The notes under the pieces were generated by a model. It had not been told where the DNA came from. It made no database searches and worked only from the letters and a program-made list of their open reading frames with translations. From Bifidobacterium apousia (GTDB lineage Bacteria; Actinomycetota; Actinomycetes; Actinomycetales; Bifidobacteriaceae): a DNA stretch of 64,000 nt. The stretch lies in the NCBI RefSeq assembly GCF_007559275.1, contig NZ_VMHK01000003.1, positions 1 to 64,000 of the forward strand, in the 5' to 3' direction. Made by a program: the position numbers and the translations under genes. This document shows positions 38,054 to 46,969 of the stretch, piece by piece (position 1 is the first letter of the stretch; each line of letters begins with the position of its first letter).

Positions 38054-41000
38054 TCAGCCCCCGTAGAAGAGCCGTTCCATGACCTGCCTGCAGCGGCGCA
38101 TGGCCGCCAGCAGCTCGTTGACGAAGTGCTGGCCCCGGTGGGCCGGGTAGCCCAGGCAGACCGCGATGCCTCCCAGCACCTGCCCGTCGTCAGGCAGGAT
38201 GTCCGCCTGGGATACCCTTCCCGACCAGAGGAAGTTGGCGTTGCGGGCTGCTGTGCAGAGCACCCAGCTGCGGCGCAGGGCCTTGGCATCCTTGGCTTCT
38301 ATGAGACCCGCCGCCTCCAGGGCATCCAGGGCTGTCAGCGTGCCGGTGACCTGCAGCTCAGGCAGGTCGTGGGCGTGACGCAGCTGGAGGAGCTGCACTG
38401 TCCATTCCACGTCAGACAGCCCTCCCCGGCCCAGCTTCAGGTGTCGGTCCCGGCGCACGCCGCGCGGCAGCCGCTCGGCCTCCATCCGCGCCTTGAGCCG
38501 GCGAATCTGCCCCAGCTCCTCCTCGTTGGGCGGCTGCTGAGGGTAGCGGAGCGGATCGGCTGTACCCTCCAGAAAGTCCTGGGCCAGAGCGGCATTCCCG
38601 GCTGCGAATCTGGCCCGGATCAGGGCCTGATGCTCCCAGGTCTCCGACCATTCGCGGTAGTAGCGCTGGTAGGAGTCCAGGGAACGCACCAGAGGCCCCT
38701 GGCGTCCTTCGGGACGCAGGTCGAAGTCCAGGTCGATGCCGGGCTCCAGGCTGGCCCGTCCGGCCAGGACGGCCCGCAGGTCGGCGGTCACCCCTCGTGC
38801 GAATTCCGCCGCCTGGTCCTGGTCAGCGTCCGAGGCTGGACGGTAGATCAGCATGATGTCGGCATCCGAGTTGAAGTTGACCTCCCTGCCTCCGTAGCGA
38901 CCCATGCCGATCGCGGCCAGATCGGCTGGCGCGCCAGCCTGTTCCGAACGGTGGTCCACGGCCCAGTCCAGGGCGGCATTGATGGCCGCATCGTAGACAT
39001 CGGACATGCCCGCCAGGCAGGCCTGCTGATCGTCCACCCCACTCATCCAGCCCAGCCCGATCCGCTCGATCTCCTGGCGGCGCATGGCCCGCACTGCGGT
39101 GGCAAACTCCTCCAATGAGTCCGCATGGCGGGTCCGATAGGCTGCGGCGCGCTTGTCCAGGGTGGCTCGATCACGAGGGATCATATCCTGGTCATGGCCC
39201 AGCCAGGTCACTGACTGGACGGACCGGGCCAGGGCGCCTGACAGATATCGGGAGTTGGACAGCACATGGCAGAGGCGGCGGGCGGCCGAGGTGGAGTCCC
39301 GCAGGAAGCCCAGGTAGGTGCTCTTGCCGCCGAAGTGCTCCTCCAGGGTTCGCCAGCCAAGAAGTCCCATATCCGGATCCTGTCCCTCCCCCAGCCACTG
39401 GAGGACGGCGGGCATGAGGATGCGGTTGATACGCGCTGATCGGGTGACCCCTGTGGTCAGGGCCGTGACGTGGCGAATGGCTGCATCAGGGTCGGCAAAG
39501 CCGATGGAGGCGAACCGGGCGCGGGCCGCCTGGGGGCGCAGGCTGACCTCGTCCTCGTCCACCTGGGCGTTGATGGGCAGCATGGGACGGAAGTAGATGG
39601 CCTGGTGAAGGTTTCGGACTTCGATTCTGGTGGCCTGGTATTGGGCCAGCATCTGGTCGGCATGCAGACCGAAGGCCCGGGCCAGCCGCCGCAGATCGCG
39701 GTTGCTCTCCAGCTCCTCCAGACTGGGCGGCCGCTGGCCGAGGGTGCCTGAACGGTTGATTTTCGGAAAGAGGTGGGTGCGCCGCAGCTGCCACATCTGC
39801 AGACGATGCTCCATGACCCGCTCGAACCGATAGTCATGGTCCAGCTGGTCGCCATGCTTGGCAGAGATGTAGCCACCCTGGGCCAGTGCCTGCAGAGCAT
39901 CCAGGGTCGCCGGGCAACGCAGATCGGGGTCGCTGGAGCCGTGAACCAGCTGGAGCATCTGGACGGTGAATTCCACGTCCCGCAGTCCCCCCTGGCCCAG
40001 CTTGATTTCGCGCTCCTTGCGGTCCTCGGGTATCAGCCGTTCTACCCGCTGGCGCATCCGCTGACAGTCGTAGACGAAGTTGGGACGCTGACAGGCCCCC
40101 CAAACCAGCGGCTCGATCATGGCCGTATAGTCCTGTCCCAGGGCCTTGTCGCCAGCGACCGGACGGGCCTTGAGCAGGGCCTGGAACTCCCAATTCTCAG
40201 CCCATTGGGCATAGTAGTCGGCGTAAGAGGCCAGACGGCGCACCAAGGGGCCGTCACGCCCCTCGGGCCGCAGGGCAGTATCAACCTTCCAAAGCGGCGG
40301 CTCGGTCGATCCGGGGATGACCGCCTGGCAGACCCGCTGGAGGAGGACGGCCATGGCAGTGCCCACGGCGATGGGATCGGTCACGTGAGAACCCGCCCCC
40401 GATGCCGGCTCCACCAAGTACATGAGATCCACATCGGATACGTAGTTGAGTTCCTGGGCGCCCAGCTTGCCCATGCCAATGACGGTCAGACGGCATGAAT
40501 CGGCATTGGGAACCTGCCGGCAGGCGATGCTCAGAGCCCCTTGGAGTGCGGCATCGGCCATGTCGGACAGGGCCCGGCTGATTGCCGGCTCCAGCTCCAG
40601 GGGATCCTCGGCTGCCAGGTCACGGGCCATGACGGCAGCCAGCTGCAGCCGGTATTCGGACCGCAGTGCATCGGCGTAGGCCGCCAGCGAGGGCACGGAG
40701 TCAGCATTGGCCTCCACCCTGTCCAAGGCGTCCATGACCCGCTTCCGCCTGGTTTCCGCCGGGCAGTCAGCCAGGTGGTCGAGGTCGATGGCTGCCGCCT
40801 CTGCCAGTTCCGGCCGCGAGCGCATCAGCCGACCCATGGCCTCCGAGGCCCCCAGCACCCTGATCAGCGACTGTGCTCCCCCTTGGTTCCCCTGCGGGGA
40901 TTCGGCCAGAAAGGCCGGACGGGTTCCTTGCGGATACTGCTCCAGAATTCGTATCAGCCCGGCAAGGGCTTCGTCCGGATCGCAGGCCTGGTCGAGGCTC

Positions 41001-41134
41001 TGGACCAGGGTTTGCTCCAGCTTCTGATCGTCAACCAGACGGGCAAGCCGATCCAGCCGAACCCGGGCCTTGTCCAGGTCGTGCAGCCCGAGGTGTATCA
41101 GGGTCGAAGTGGTCGGTTGCGCCGAATCTGCCAT
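38054..41134 (-). CDS. glnE: Bifunctional glutamine synthetase adenylyltransferase/deadenylase
   Basis: Attaches AMP to and removes it from glutamine synthetase according to nitrogen status. The 1026-residue protein contains two nucleotidyltransferase domains, each with the GxxxLG/GG...D-x-D core: GMGKLGAQELNYVSDVDLMY in the N-terminal half and GMGRYGGREVNFNSDADIML in the C-terminal half, each followed by a helical domain with GGLRDVEFTVQ and GGLSDVEWTVQ. The ATG at 41134 has GGGGATGACTC upstream. It lies just upstream of pyrB on the same strand. glnA is not in the window. Confidence 0.97.
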   Translation of the reverse strand: MADSAQPTTSTLIHLGLHDLDKARVRLDRLARLVDDQKLEQTLVQSLDQACDPDEALAGLIRILEQYPQGTRPAFLAESPQGNQGGAQSLIRVLGASEAMGRLMRSRPELAEAAAIDLDHLADCPAETRRKRVMDALDRVEANADSVPSLAAYADALRSEYRLQLAAVMARDLAAEDPLELEPAISRALSDMADAALQGALSIACRQVPNADSCRLTVIGMGKLGAQELNYVSDVDLMYLVEPASGAGSHVTDPIAVGTAMAVLLQRVCQAVIPGSTEPPLWKVDTALRPEGRDGPLVRRLASYADYYAQWAENWEFQALLKARPVAGDKALGQDYTAMIEPLVWGACQRPNFVYDCQRMRQRVERLIPEDRKEREIKLGQGGLRDVEFTVQMLQLVHGSSDPDLRCPATLDALQALAQGGYISAKHGDQLDHDYRFERVMEHRLQMWQLRRTHLFPKINRSGTLGQRPPSLEELESNRDLRRLARAFGLHADQMLAQYQATRIEVRNLHQAIYFRPMLPINAQVDEDEVSLRPQAARARFASIGFADPDAAIRHVTALTTGVTRSARINRILMPAVLQWLGEGQDPDMGLLGWRTLEEHFGGKSTYLGFLRDSTSAARRLCHVLSNSRYLSGALARSVQSVTWLGHDQDMIPRDRATLDKRAAAYRTRHADSLEEFATAVRAMRRQEIERIGLGWMSGVDDQQACLAGMSDVYDAAINAALDWAVDHRSEQAGAPADLAAIGMGRYGGREVNFNSDADIMLIYRPASDADQDQAAEFARGVTADLRAVLAGRASLEPGIDLDFDLRPEGRQGPLVRSLDSYQRYYREWSETWEHQALIRARFAAGNAALAQDFLEGTADPLRYPQQPPNEEELGQIRRLKARMEAERLPRGVRRDRHLKLGRGGLSDVEWTVQLLQLRHAHDLPELQVTGTLTALDALEAAGLIEAKDAKALRRSWVLCTAARNANFLWSGRVSQADILPDDGQVLGGIAVCLGYPAHRGQHFVNELLAAMRRCRQVMERLFYGG

Positions 41135-41217
41135 GAGTCATCCCCTGCCTTTCCTCGGGCCCGCAACGACACTGACATCCACGGGGCCGGTACAGGCATT
41201 ATAGGGGGAACGGGTCG

Positions 41218-41418
41218 TCAGCCCTTGCGGCCCTCCCGGAAGGCGCAGACGGCGCAGTATACGGTGACGACGGCTAAGCACACGGAGAAGATCAGTGTGG
41301 GCCAGGTCAGCAGGCTGCCGTCCCGCACAGCCTCAGCCAGGGATTGGACCAGCCAGATGGCGCAGGCCGCAGCAGTCAGGCCATACATCCGAGAACGAGC
41401 CTTGCCGGTGATACGCAC
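41218..41418 (-). CDS. Small two-helix membrane protein
   Basis: A 66-residue product with two hydrophobic stretches (about 12-28 and 38-59) and basic ends. The GTG start at 41418 is preceded by AAAGGAG, which makes it a convincing gene in spite of its size. It lies between glnE and the sugar-transport operon, separated from the latter by a strong hairpin. I do not recognise a family or function. Confidence 0.65.
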   Translation of the reverse strand: MRITGKARSRMYGLTAAACAIWLVQSLAEAVRDGSLLTWPTLIFSVCLAVVTVYCAVCAFREGRKG

Positions 41419-41456
41419 GATTGTGCTCCTTTGTAACGATGTTCCAAAGATGGTTG

Positions 41457-41497
41457 ATCGGCGTGAGGGACGGCAAGTGCCCGTCCCTCACGCCGAT
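41457..41497 (-). terminator. Hairpin terminator after the sugar-transport operon
   Basis: The arms at 41457-41473 and 41481-41497 are a perfect 17-bp stem around CAAGTGC, 7 bases beyond the permease stop. No clear U tract follows on either strand, but the stem is very stable. Confidence 0.75.
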
Positions 41498-41503
41498 GAT
41501 TGG

Positions 41504-42739
41504 TCAGCTCTTGCGGCGCTTGGACATGACGTCGATAGCCACGGCCAGCAGGAGCACCAGCCCCTTGATGGTCTTGACGATGGCCGTGTCCACGCCCATG
41601 ATGGACAGTCCCTGGTTGATCACACCCATGACGAAGGCTCCGACGACCGCCCCGGGAATGGTGCCGATGCCGCCGGTGACAGCCGTGCCGCCGATGAAGC
41701 AGGATGCGATGGCGTCCATTTCGAACTCCATACCAGCCTGGGCGGTGGCCGAGGCCAGTCGTGAAAGCATGCAGATGGCTGCCACAGCCGACAGGAAGCC
41801 CATGTGGACGAAGAGCGTGAAGTCCACCCGCTTGGCGTTGATGCCCGAGAGCACGGCAGCCTTGCGGTTGCCGCCCACTGCGTAGACATGCCGGCCGAAG
41901 ACGGTCCTGGTGAGGATGAAGTTGTAGATCAGGACCAACACGGCCACGATGACCAGCATTATGGGCGTCCCGCCCTGGTTCTCATTGCCGGAGGAGGCCA
42001 GCAGGTAGGTCACGAAGAGGATGACGACTGCGGCCACGATGATCTTGCCGGTCATCAGGGCCTTGGGCTCAGGAACCAGACCTACAGCCAGGGTCTTGCG
42101 GCGGCGGGCAATCTGCGACCAGGCGTAGGCCAGGATGCAGATCAGGCCCAGCACCACGGTCAAGCCGTCAAAGGGGCCCCACCATCCCAGGATGTTGGGC
42201 AGGTAGTCACGGGCGATCCCCCTGAACTGCGCGGAGGTAATGGGCACGGACTCGCCGACGATGACCGTGGCCAGACCACGGAAGATCAGCATGCCGGCCA
42301 GGGTGGTGATAAATCCTGGAATGCCGATGACGGCTACCCAGAAGCCCTGCCAGATGCCGATCAGCAGACCCACGATCAGGGAAAGGCCGATGGCCACGAT
42401 CCAATTGACCCCCATATGCTCCATGAGGATGGCGCACACGCCTCCGATGAAGGCCACCAGCGATCCCACCGACAGATCAATGTGGGTGGCGATGATGACC
42501 ATGACCATGCCGATGGCCAGGATGATCACGTAGGCGTTCTGCTGGATCAGCGAGACGAAGCTGTTGGGCTTGAGCAGCACCCCCTTGGTCAGTATTTCGA
42601 AGACGACCACGATGACCACCAAGGCGCCGACGATGCCATACTGCCGGGCGTTGCTGGCCAGGGAGGCCAGAATACCAGGTCCTGCCTGTTCTTGTTCCAC
42701 CGCCTGGGCGGTGCTCTTGTTGCTGTTGGGCGAGCTCAT
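41504..42739 (-). CDS. Monosaccharide ABC transporter permease (GguB/XylH type)
   Basis: Membrane subunit of a CUT2 sugar importer. The 411-residue protein has about ten hydrophobic spans and the family signatures GMVMVIIATHIDLSVGSLVAF, IPGFITTLAGMLIFRG and the C-terminal GGTAVTGGIGTIPGAVVGAF. One permease gene is present, so the channel is probably a homodimer. The ATG overlaps the ATPase stop as ATGA. The sugar cannot be named; relatives take up xylose, arabinose, galactose or glucose. Confidence 0.93.
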   Translation of the reverse strand: MSSPNSNKSTAQAVEQEQAGPGILASLASNARQYGIVGALVVIVVVFEILTKGVLLKPNSFVSLIQQNAYVIILAIGMVMVIIATHIDLSVGSLVAFIGGVCAILMEHMGVNWIVAIGLSLIVGLLIGIWQGFWVAVIGIPGFITTLAGMLIFRGLATVIVGESVPITSAQFRGIARDYLPNILGWWGPFDGLTVVLGLICILAYAWSQIARRRKTLAVGLVPEPKALMTGKIIVAAVVILFVTYLLASSGNENQGGTPIMLVIVAVLVLIYNFILTRTVFGRHVYAVGGNRKAAVLSGINAKRVDFTLFVHMGFLSAVAAICMLSRLASATAQAGMEFEMDAIASCFIGGTAVTGGIGTIPGAVVGAFVMGVINQGLSIMGVDTAIVKTIKGLVLLLAVAIDVMSKRRKS

Positions 42740-44292
42740 CTGGCTGCCACTCCCTTCTTTTCCTGGGTCATGCCCTTCATCAGATACTCCTGCGAGAAGT
42801 CCCGGCGCTCCACGTCGTTGGTGATGACCCCCTGGCTGACCGTATAAATCCGGTCACAGATGCCGATCAGCTCGGGCAATTCAGAGGAGATGACCACCAC
42901 AGCCTTGCCCTGGTCGACCAGCCGGTCGATGATCTCGTAGATCTCGTACTTGGCTCCCACATCAATGCCTCGGGTGGGCTCGTCCAGGATGAGCACATCA
43001 GGATCCGAGATCACCCACTTGGCCAGCACGACCTTTTGCTGGTTGCCGCCGGACAGGGTGGAGACGGGCACATCGATGTTGCTGCACTTGATGTTGAAGT
43101 CCTTGCGGTACTCCTCCACCCGTGCCCTCTCCAGGTTCTCGTTCATGACTCCATGACGGCTCATTTTCTTGAGCGAGGCCAAGGAGGCGTTTTCCCTGAT
43201 GTTCTGCAGCAGGTTGAGTCCGAAGACCTTGCGGTCCTCAGTGGCGTATGCCAGGCCCGAATCGATGGCCGACTGGACGTTCGGCAGCTCGACCTGACGG
43301 CCATGCATCTCGATTCTGCCGCTGATATGGCTGCCATAGGACCGCCCGAAGATGCTCATGGCCATCTCGGTGCGACCAGCACCCATCAGTCCCGCCAATC
43401 CGACGATCTCACCCTGGTGAACCACCAGATTGGCATGATCGACCACGGTGCGGGAGGGATCCTGCGGGTGGTGGACGGTCCAATCGCTGACCTTGAGCAC
43501 CTCCTTGCCGATGTGCGGCACGTGCTCGGGATAGAGGTTGGTCAGCTCGCGGCCGACCATCTTCTGGATGAGCAGATCCTGATCCAGCGGGTGGTCTTGG
43601 TCGATTCGCATACCGCCCACCGTGGAGCCATCCCGTAGAATGGTCACCCCATCCGCAATCTGCCCCACCTCGCCCAGCTTGTGGGTGATGAGGATGCTGG
43701 TCACTCCCTGCTGGTCACGCAGCTGTCTGACCAGATCCAGCAGATGATCGGAATCATCGTCGTTCAAGGCGGCTGTGGGCTCATCCAGAATCAGCAGCCT
43801 GACGTGCTTGGACAGCGCCTTGGCGATCTCCACCAGCTGCTGCTTGCCCACTCCAAGGTCCATGACCCTGGTGTCGGGTTTCTCGTCCAGCCCCACACGC
43901 TCCAACAGACGCGAGGCCTTGGCCCTGGTCGTGTCCCAGTCCATGACGCCATTGTGGGCCTGCTCATTGCCCAGGAAGATGTTCTCGGCAATGGATAGGA
44001 AAGGGCTCAGCGCCAGCTCCTGGTGGATGATGACGATGCCGTCGTCCTCCGAATCATTGATGGTCCGGTAGCGGCAGGGCTTGCCGTCGAACAGGATTTC
44101 GCCGGTATAGCTGCCATGCGGGTATACCCCGGACAGCACGTTCATCAGGGTTGACTTGCCGGCCCCGTTTTCCCCGCAGATGGCATGGATTTCGCCCTTG
44201 CGCACATCCATGTCCACATTGGACAGGGCCTTGACCGGACCGAAGGTCTTGGTGATTCCCTGCATTCGCAACAAGATGTCCTCGTCGGACAT
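42736..44292 (-). CDS. Monosaccharide ABC transporter ATP-binding protein (GguA type)
   Basis: Two-domain ATPase that powers the adjacent permease. The 518 residues hold an N-terminal unit with Walker A GENGAGKST, the signature altered to LGVGKQQLVEIAKAL and Walker B LLILDEPTAAL, and a C-terminal unit with a degenerate Walker A (GLMGAGRTE), the signature LSGGNQQKV and Walker B VLILDEPTRGIDVG. This asymmetry is normal for CUT2 ATPases. GGAGGTGAAAGC precedes the ATG at 44292. A strong hairpin separates it from the binding-protein gene. Confidence 0.95.
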   Translation of the reverse strand: MSDEDILLRMQGITKTFGPVKALSNVDMDVRKGEIHAICGENGAGKSTLMNVLSGVYPHGSYTGEILFDGKPCRYRTINDSEDDGIVIIHQELALSPFLSIAENIFLGNEQAHNGVMDWDTTRAKASRLLERVGLDEKPDTRVMDLGVGKQQLVEIAKALSKHVRLLILDEPTAALNDDDSDHLLDLVRQLRDQQGVTSILITHKLGEVGQIADGVTILRDGSTVGGMRIDQDHPLDQDLLIQKMVGRELTNLYPEHVPHIGKEVLKVSDWTVHHPQDPSRTVVDHANLVVHQGEIVGLAGLMGAGRTEMAMSIFGRSYGSHISGRIEMHGRQVELPNVQSAIDSGLAYATEDRKVFGLNLLQNIRENASLASLKKMSRHGVMNENLERARVEEYRKDFNIKCSNIDVPVSTLSGGNQQKVVLAKWVISDPDVLILDEPTRGIDVGAKYEIYEIIDRLVDQGKAVVVISSELPELIGICDRIYTVSQGVITNDVERRDFSQEYLMKGMTQEKKGVAAR

Positions 44293-44307
44293 GCTTTCAC
44301 CTCCTGT

Positions 44308-44353
44308 GCGCCGACCGTCCCACCCCTTGACCGGAAGCGGGACGGTCCGGCGC
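44308..44353 (-). other. Intercistronic RNA hairpin between binding protein and ATPase genes
   Basis: GCGCCGACCGTCCC (44308-44321) pairs with GGGACGGTCCGGCGC (44339-44353) with a single bulged C and a 17-base loop. It ends 17 bases after the binding-protein stop and before the ATPase ribosome-binding site, a typical device for higher expression of the binding protein. Confidence 0.8.
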
Positions 44354-44369
44354 GACTGTGATGCCAACC

Positions 44370-45524
44370 TCACTTGGTCAGCTGATCGAATCGTGCCTGG
44401 GTCAGGTAGTTCGCCTTGACCAGATCGGTCAGGTTGTCCTTGGTGATGGCCTTGGGATCCAGCAGCTTCGAGGGCACCTTGATGCTGTTGTTGTCAAAGG
44501 TGCCGTTGATGCCGGTGACCTTCTTGCCTTCGGCGATTTCGATGATCATGTCGTAGACGGCCTGGGCCAGCTTGTTGACGTCCTTGAAGACGGTCTGACC
44601 CTGCAGCCCCTTGGAGATGTTGGCCACGGAGATCTCCATGGCGTCCTGCCCGGTGATCTTGGGCCAGTTGTCGGTATTGGGCTGGATGTCGGGCCTCTTG
44701 GACTGGATGGCGTTGATGACTCCCTGGCTGATGCCGTCATAAGGGCTCAGCACGGCATCCAACCGCTCGCCATGGGCGTAGGTCGAATCAAGAATGGATT
44801 CCATGTCCTTCTGGGCCTGCTCGGTCTTCCAGGACTGGACGGAGATCTTCTGCCAGTCTGAAAGCTTGAAGTCCTTGGTCACACCGCCGCCATGCTGGGA
44901 GGGGCTGACCAGAACGCCCGACTTGAAGTAGGGCTGCAGCAGCTCCCAGGCGCCCTTGAAGAAGTACTTGGCGTTGTTGTCGTCGGGAGAACCCGTAAAG
45001 AGCTCAATATTGAATGGACCCTTGGCTCCGTTTTTGAGCCCCAGCTGGTCGATCAGCCAGTTGGCCTCCAGCACGCCGGTGCGCTCAAGCTGGAAGGTCG
45101 CATAGTAGTCAACGGCCTTGGTGTTCATGATCAGCCGGTCATAGGCGATGACCTTGGCCCCGGCATCCTTGGCCTTCTCGACAGCCGGCCCAACAGCGGT
45201 GCCGTCCTTGGAAGCCACCACCACGATCTTGGCGCCCTTGTTGACCATGTTCTCGATGTCGGCATTCTGCTGGGCGGGCTTGTCATCCGCGAAGGAGAGC
45301 ACTACCTTGTAGCCTGCTTTCTCCAGTTTGCTCTTGAGGTTGTTGCCGTCCTTGTTCCAACGTTCCTCGGACTTGGTGGGCATGGACACGCCGATGGTGG
45401 CGCCTTTGCCGATCGATCCTCCCTCCTGGGAGGAGCTGGAGGCACGTGAACCTCCGCAAGCGCCCAGTCCGGTCAGCATGGCGACGCCGATGACCGCCGC
45501 CATGGCTCGTTGCATCATCTTCAT
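44370..45524 (-). CDS. Sugar-binding lipoprotein (ChvE-like)
   Basis: Extracellular solute-binding subunit of the CUT2 importer. The 384-residue protein has a lipoprotein signal peptide with lipobox LGAC (Cys23), a Gly/Ser-rich tether, then the periplasmic-binding fold with GVSMPTKSEERWNKDG, IVVVASKDGTAV, VIAYDRLI and GTFDNNSIKVPS, as in ChvE/XylF. The ATG at 45524 has AAGGAG upstream; the frame is open to 45629 across the promoter and is rejected there. It is the first gene of the operon. Confidence 0.95.
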   Translation of the reverse strand: MKMMQRAMAAVIGVAMLTGLGACGGSRASSSSQEGGSIGKGATIGVSMPTKSEERWNKDGNNLKSKLEKAGYKVVLSFADDKPAQQNADIENMVNKGAKIVVVASKDGTAVGPAVEKAKDAGAKVIAYDRLIMNTKAVDYYATFQLERTGVLEANWLIDQLGLKNGAKGPFNIELFTGSPDDNNAKYFFKGAWELLQPYFKSGVLVSPSQHGGGVTKDFKLSDWQKISVQSWKTEQAQKDMESILDSTYAHGERLDAVLSPYDGISQGVINAIQSKRPDIQPNTDNWPKITGQDAMEISVANISKGLQGQTVFKDVNKLAQAVYDMIIEIAEGKKVTGINGTFDNNSIKVPSKLLDPKAITKDNLTDLVKANYLTQARFDQLTK

Positions 45525-45600
45525 GAAGACTCCTTCATCCTTGAATTCTCCGGCAGGCATCTCCGTCTGCCTGGGTCCCTTCATTGCAGGCCCAGTGGTC

Positions 45601-45629
45601 AGCATACCCAATTGCGTTAACTTTATCAA
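45601..45629 (-). promoter_or_regulatory. Promoter of the sugar-transport operon
   Basis: On the minus strand TTGATA (plus 45624-45629) and TATGCT (plus 45601-45606) are spaced exactly 17 bases, giving a leader of about 70 bases. An imperfect palindrome GTTAACTTTATCAAC (45616-45630) overlaps the -35 box and is a plausible operator for the divergent ROK regulator. Confidence 0.65.
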
Positions 45630-45760
45630 CTCAACAAAGCTGATTATCTATTTATCTGTTTCGTACATGAATTTAATAATTTGTTCGAACTGTTGTCTTT
45701 CATCGGCGCAAGGGGTGCACTGGGCGGGGGCAAGCCACGATCTTGGCTACACTGGAACCT

Positions 45761-46954
45761 ATGGCACATCGATTGTTCGGTTCACAGTCCTCACTGCGTG
45801 AGGCCAACCGTGCCCTCCTGCTGGATACGATCCGAAGATTCGGCGCCATGACCCAGATCGAATTGGCTGAAAATACTGGGCTCTCAACAGCCACTGTCTC
45901 CAACCTGGTACGCCTGATGGGCGAGCAAGGACTTCTGGAGACATCCTCCACCACCAGAAACGGCCGCCGCGCCACCCTGGTCATGCTGGCCCGCCGCAAG
46001 GGCCTCGGAGTCGGGCTCTACATCGGCCGTCACGAAATGCGGCTGGAAGTTGTCGACGCCAGCCATGCCATCCTGGCAGAGCATGATATGGCTCTGCCGC
46101 GGCAGCACAAGCCGGACACTACCCTGGAACGGGCCATGATCCTGATCAAGGAGACGCTGACTTCCATCGGCGCCCAATCGGATGAGCTTGTCGGCCTGGG
46201 CCTGGCCATGGGGGCCCCTGTGGACTGCAGAACTCACCAGCTGGCCATTCCCGGCATCCTGCGAGGCTGGGACAAGGAGGATCTGATAGGCACCTTCCAT
46301 GAGGCTTTCCAGGTGCCGGTCCAGGTGGACAACGATGCCAACTTCTCAGCCATGGCCGAGCTGAGAATGGGCGCGGCAGTCGGCAGACGAAACTTCGTTT
46401 ACATCCACGCCAATGACGGTGTGGGTGCGGGAATCGTCATCAACGGCGAGGTGTGGCGGGGCACCACCGGGCTGGCAGGCGAAATAGGCCATGTCCAAGT
46501 GGATCCCCTGGGCGATATCTGCATCTGCGGCAACCGCGGGTGCCTGAATACGGTGGTGGACGAGAGCCGTCTGGTCTCCTTGCTCAGCGTGACACACGGG
46601 AACATGACCCTGGAGGATCTGGTGGGCAATGCCGTCAAGGGGGATCCGGGCTGCAGACGGATCGTGGGCGACGCGGCCATCCGCATCGGCAATGTAGTAG
46701 CCGATCTGTGCAACGCCGTGGATCCCGAGGTAGTGGTCCTGGGAGGCATCCTGAGCACAACAGAAGATGTGTTTCTGGAACCCCTCCGGGAGACTCTTCA
46801 GCGCATGCTTTTCCCTGATGCCATGGTCCCCATGGAGGTGCTCCCTGCCCGCTATCCGATTACCGGATCGGCTCTGGGGGCGGCTATGATGGCTGTCGAT
46901 AGCGTCAACGAACACATTGATGTGTCCAACAAATCCGCAGGTCGATCATCGTAG
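45761..46954 (+). CDS. ROK-family transcriptional regulator
   Basis: Probably the repressor of the divergent sugar-transport operon. The 397-residue product has an N-terminal helix-turn-helix (MTQIELAENTGLSTATVSNLVRLM) and a ROK sugar-kinase-like domain with GEIGHVQV and the zinc site CICGNRGCLN, where the usual glutamate after the last cysteine is Asn. The DNA-binding domain marks it as a regulator, not a kinase. The ATG at 45761 lacks a ribosome-binding site and has TACACT 8 bases upstream, so it may be leaderless; an in-frame TTG at 45743 is the alternative. Confidence 0.93.
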   Translation: MAHRLFGSQSSLREANRALLLDTIRRFGAMTQIELAENTGLSTATVSNLVRLMGEQGLLETSSTTRNGRRATLVMLARRKGLGVGLYIGRHEMRLEVVDASHAILAEHDMALPRQHKPDTTLERAMILIKETLTSIGAQSDELVGLGLAMGAPVDCRTHQLAIPGILRGWDKEDLIGTFHEAFQVPVQVDNDANFSAMAELRMGAAVGRRNFVYIHANDGVGAGIVINGEVWRGTTGLAGEIGHVQVDPLGDICICGNRGCLNTVVDESRLVSLLSVTHGNMTLEDLVGNAVKGDPGCRRIVGDAAIRIGNVVADLCNAVDPEVVVLGGILSTTEDVFLEPLRETLQRMLFPDAMVPMEVLPARYPITGSALGAAMMAVDSVNEHIDVSNKSAGRSS

Positions 46955-46969
46955 AGGAGGTGACCTGGA

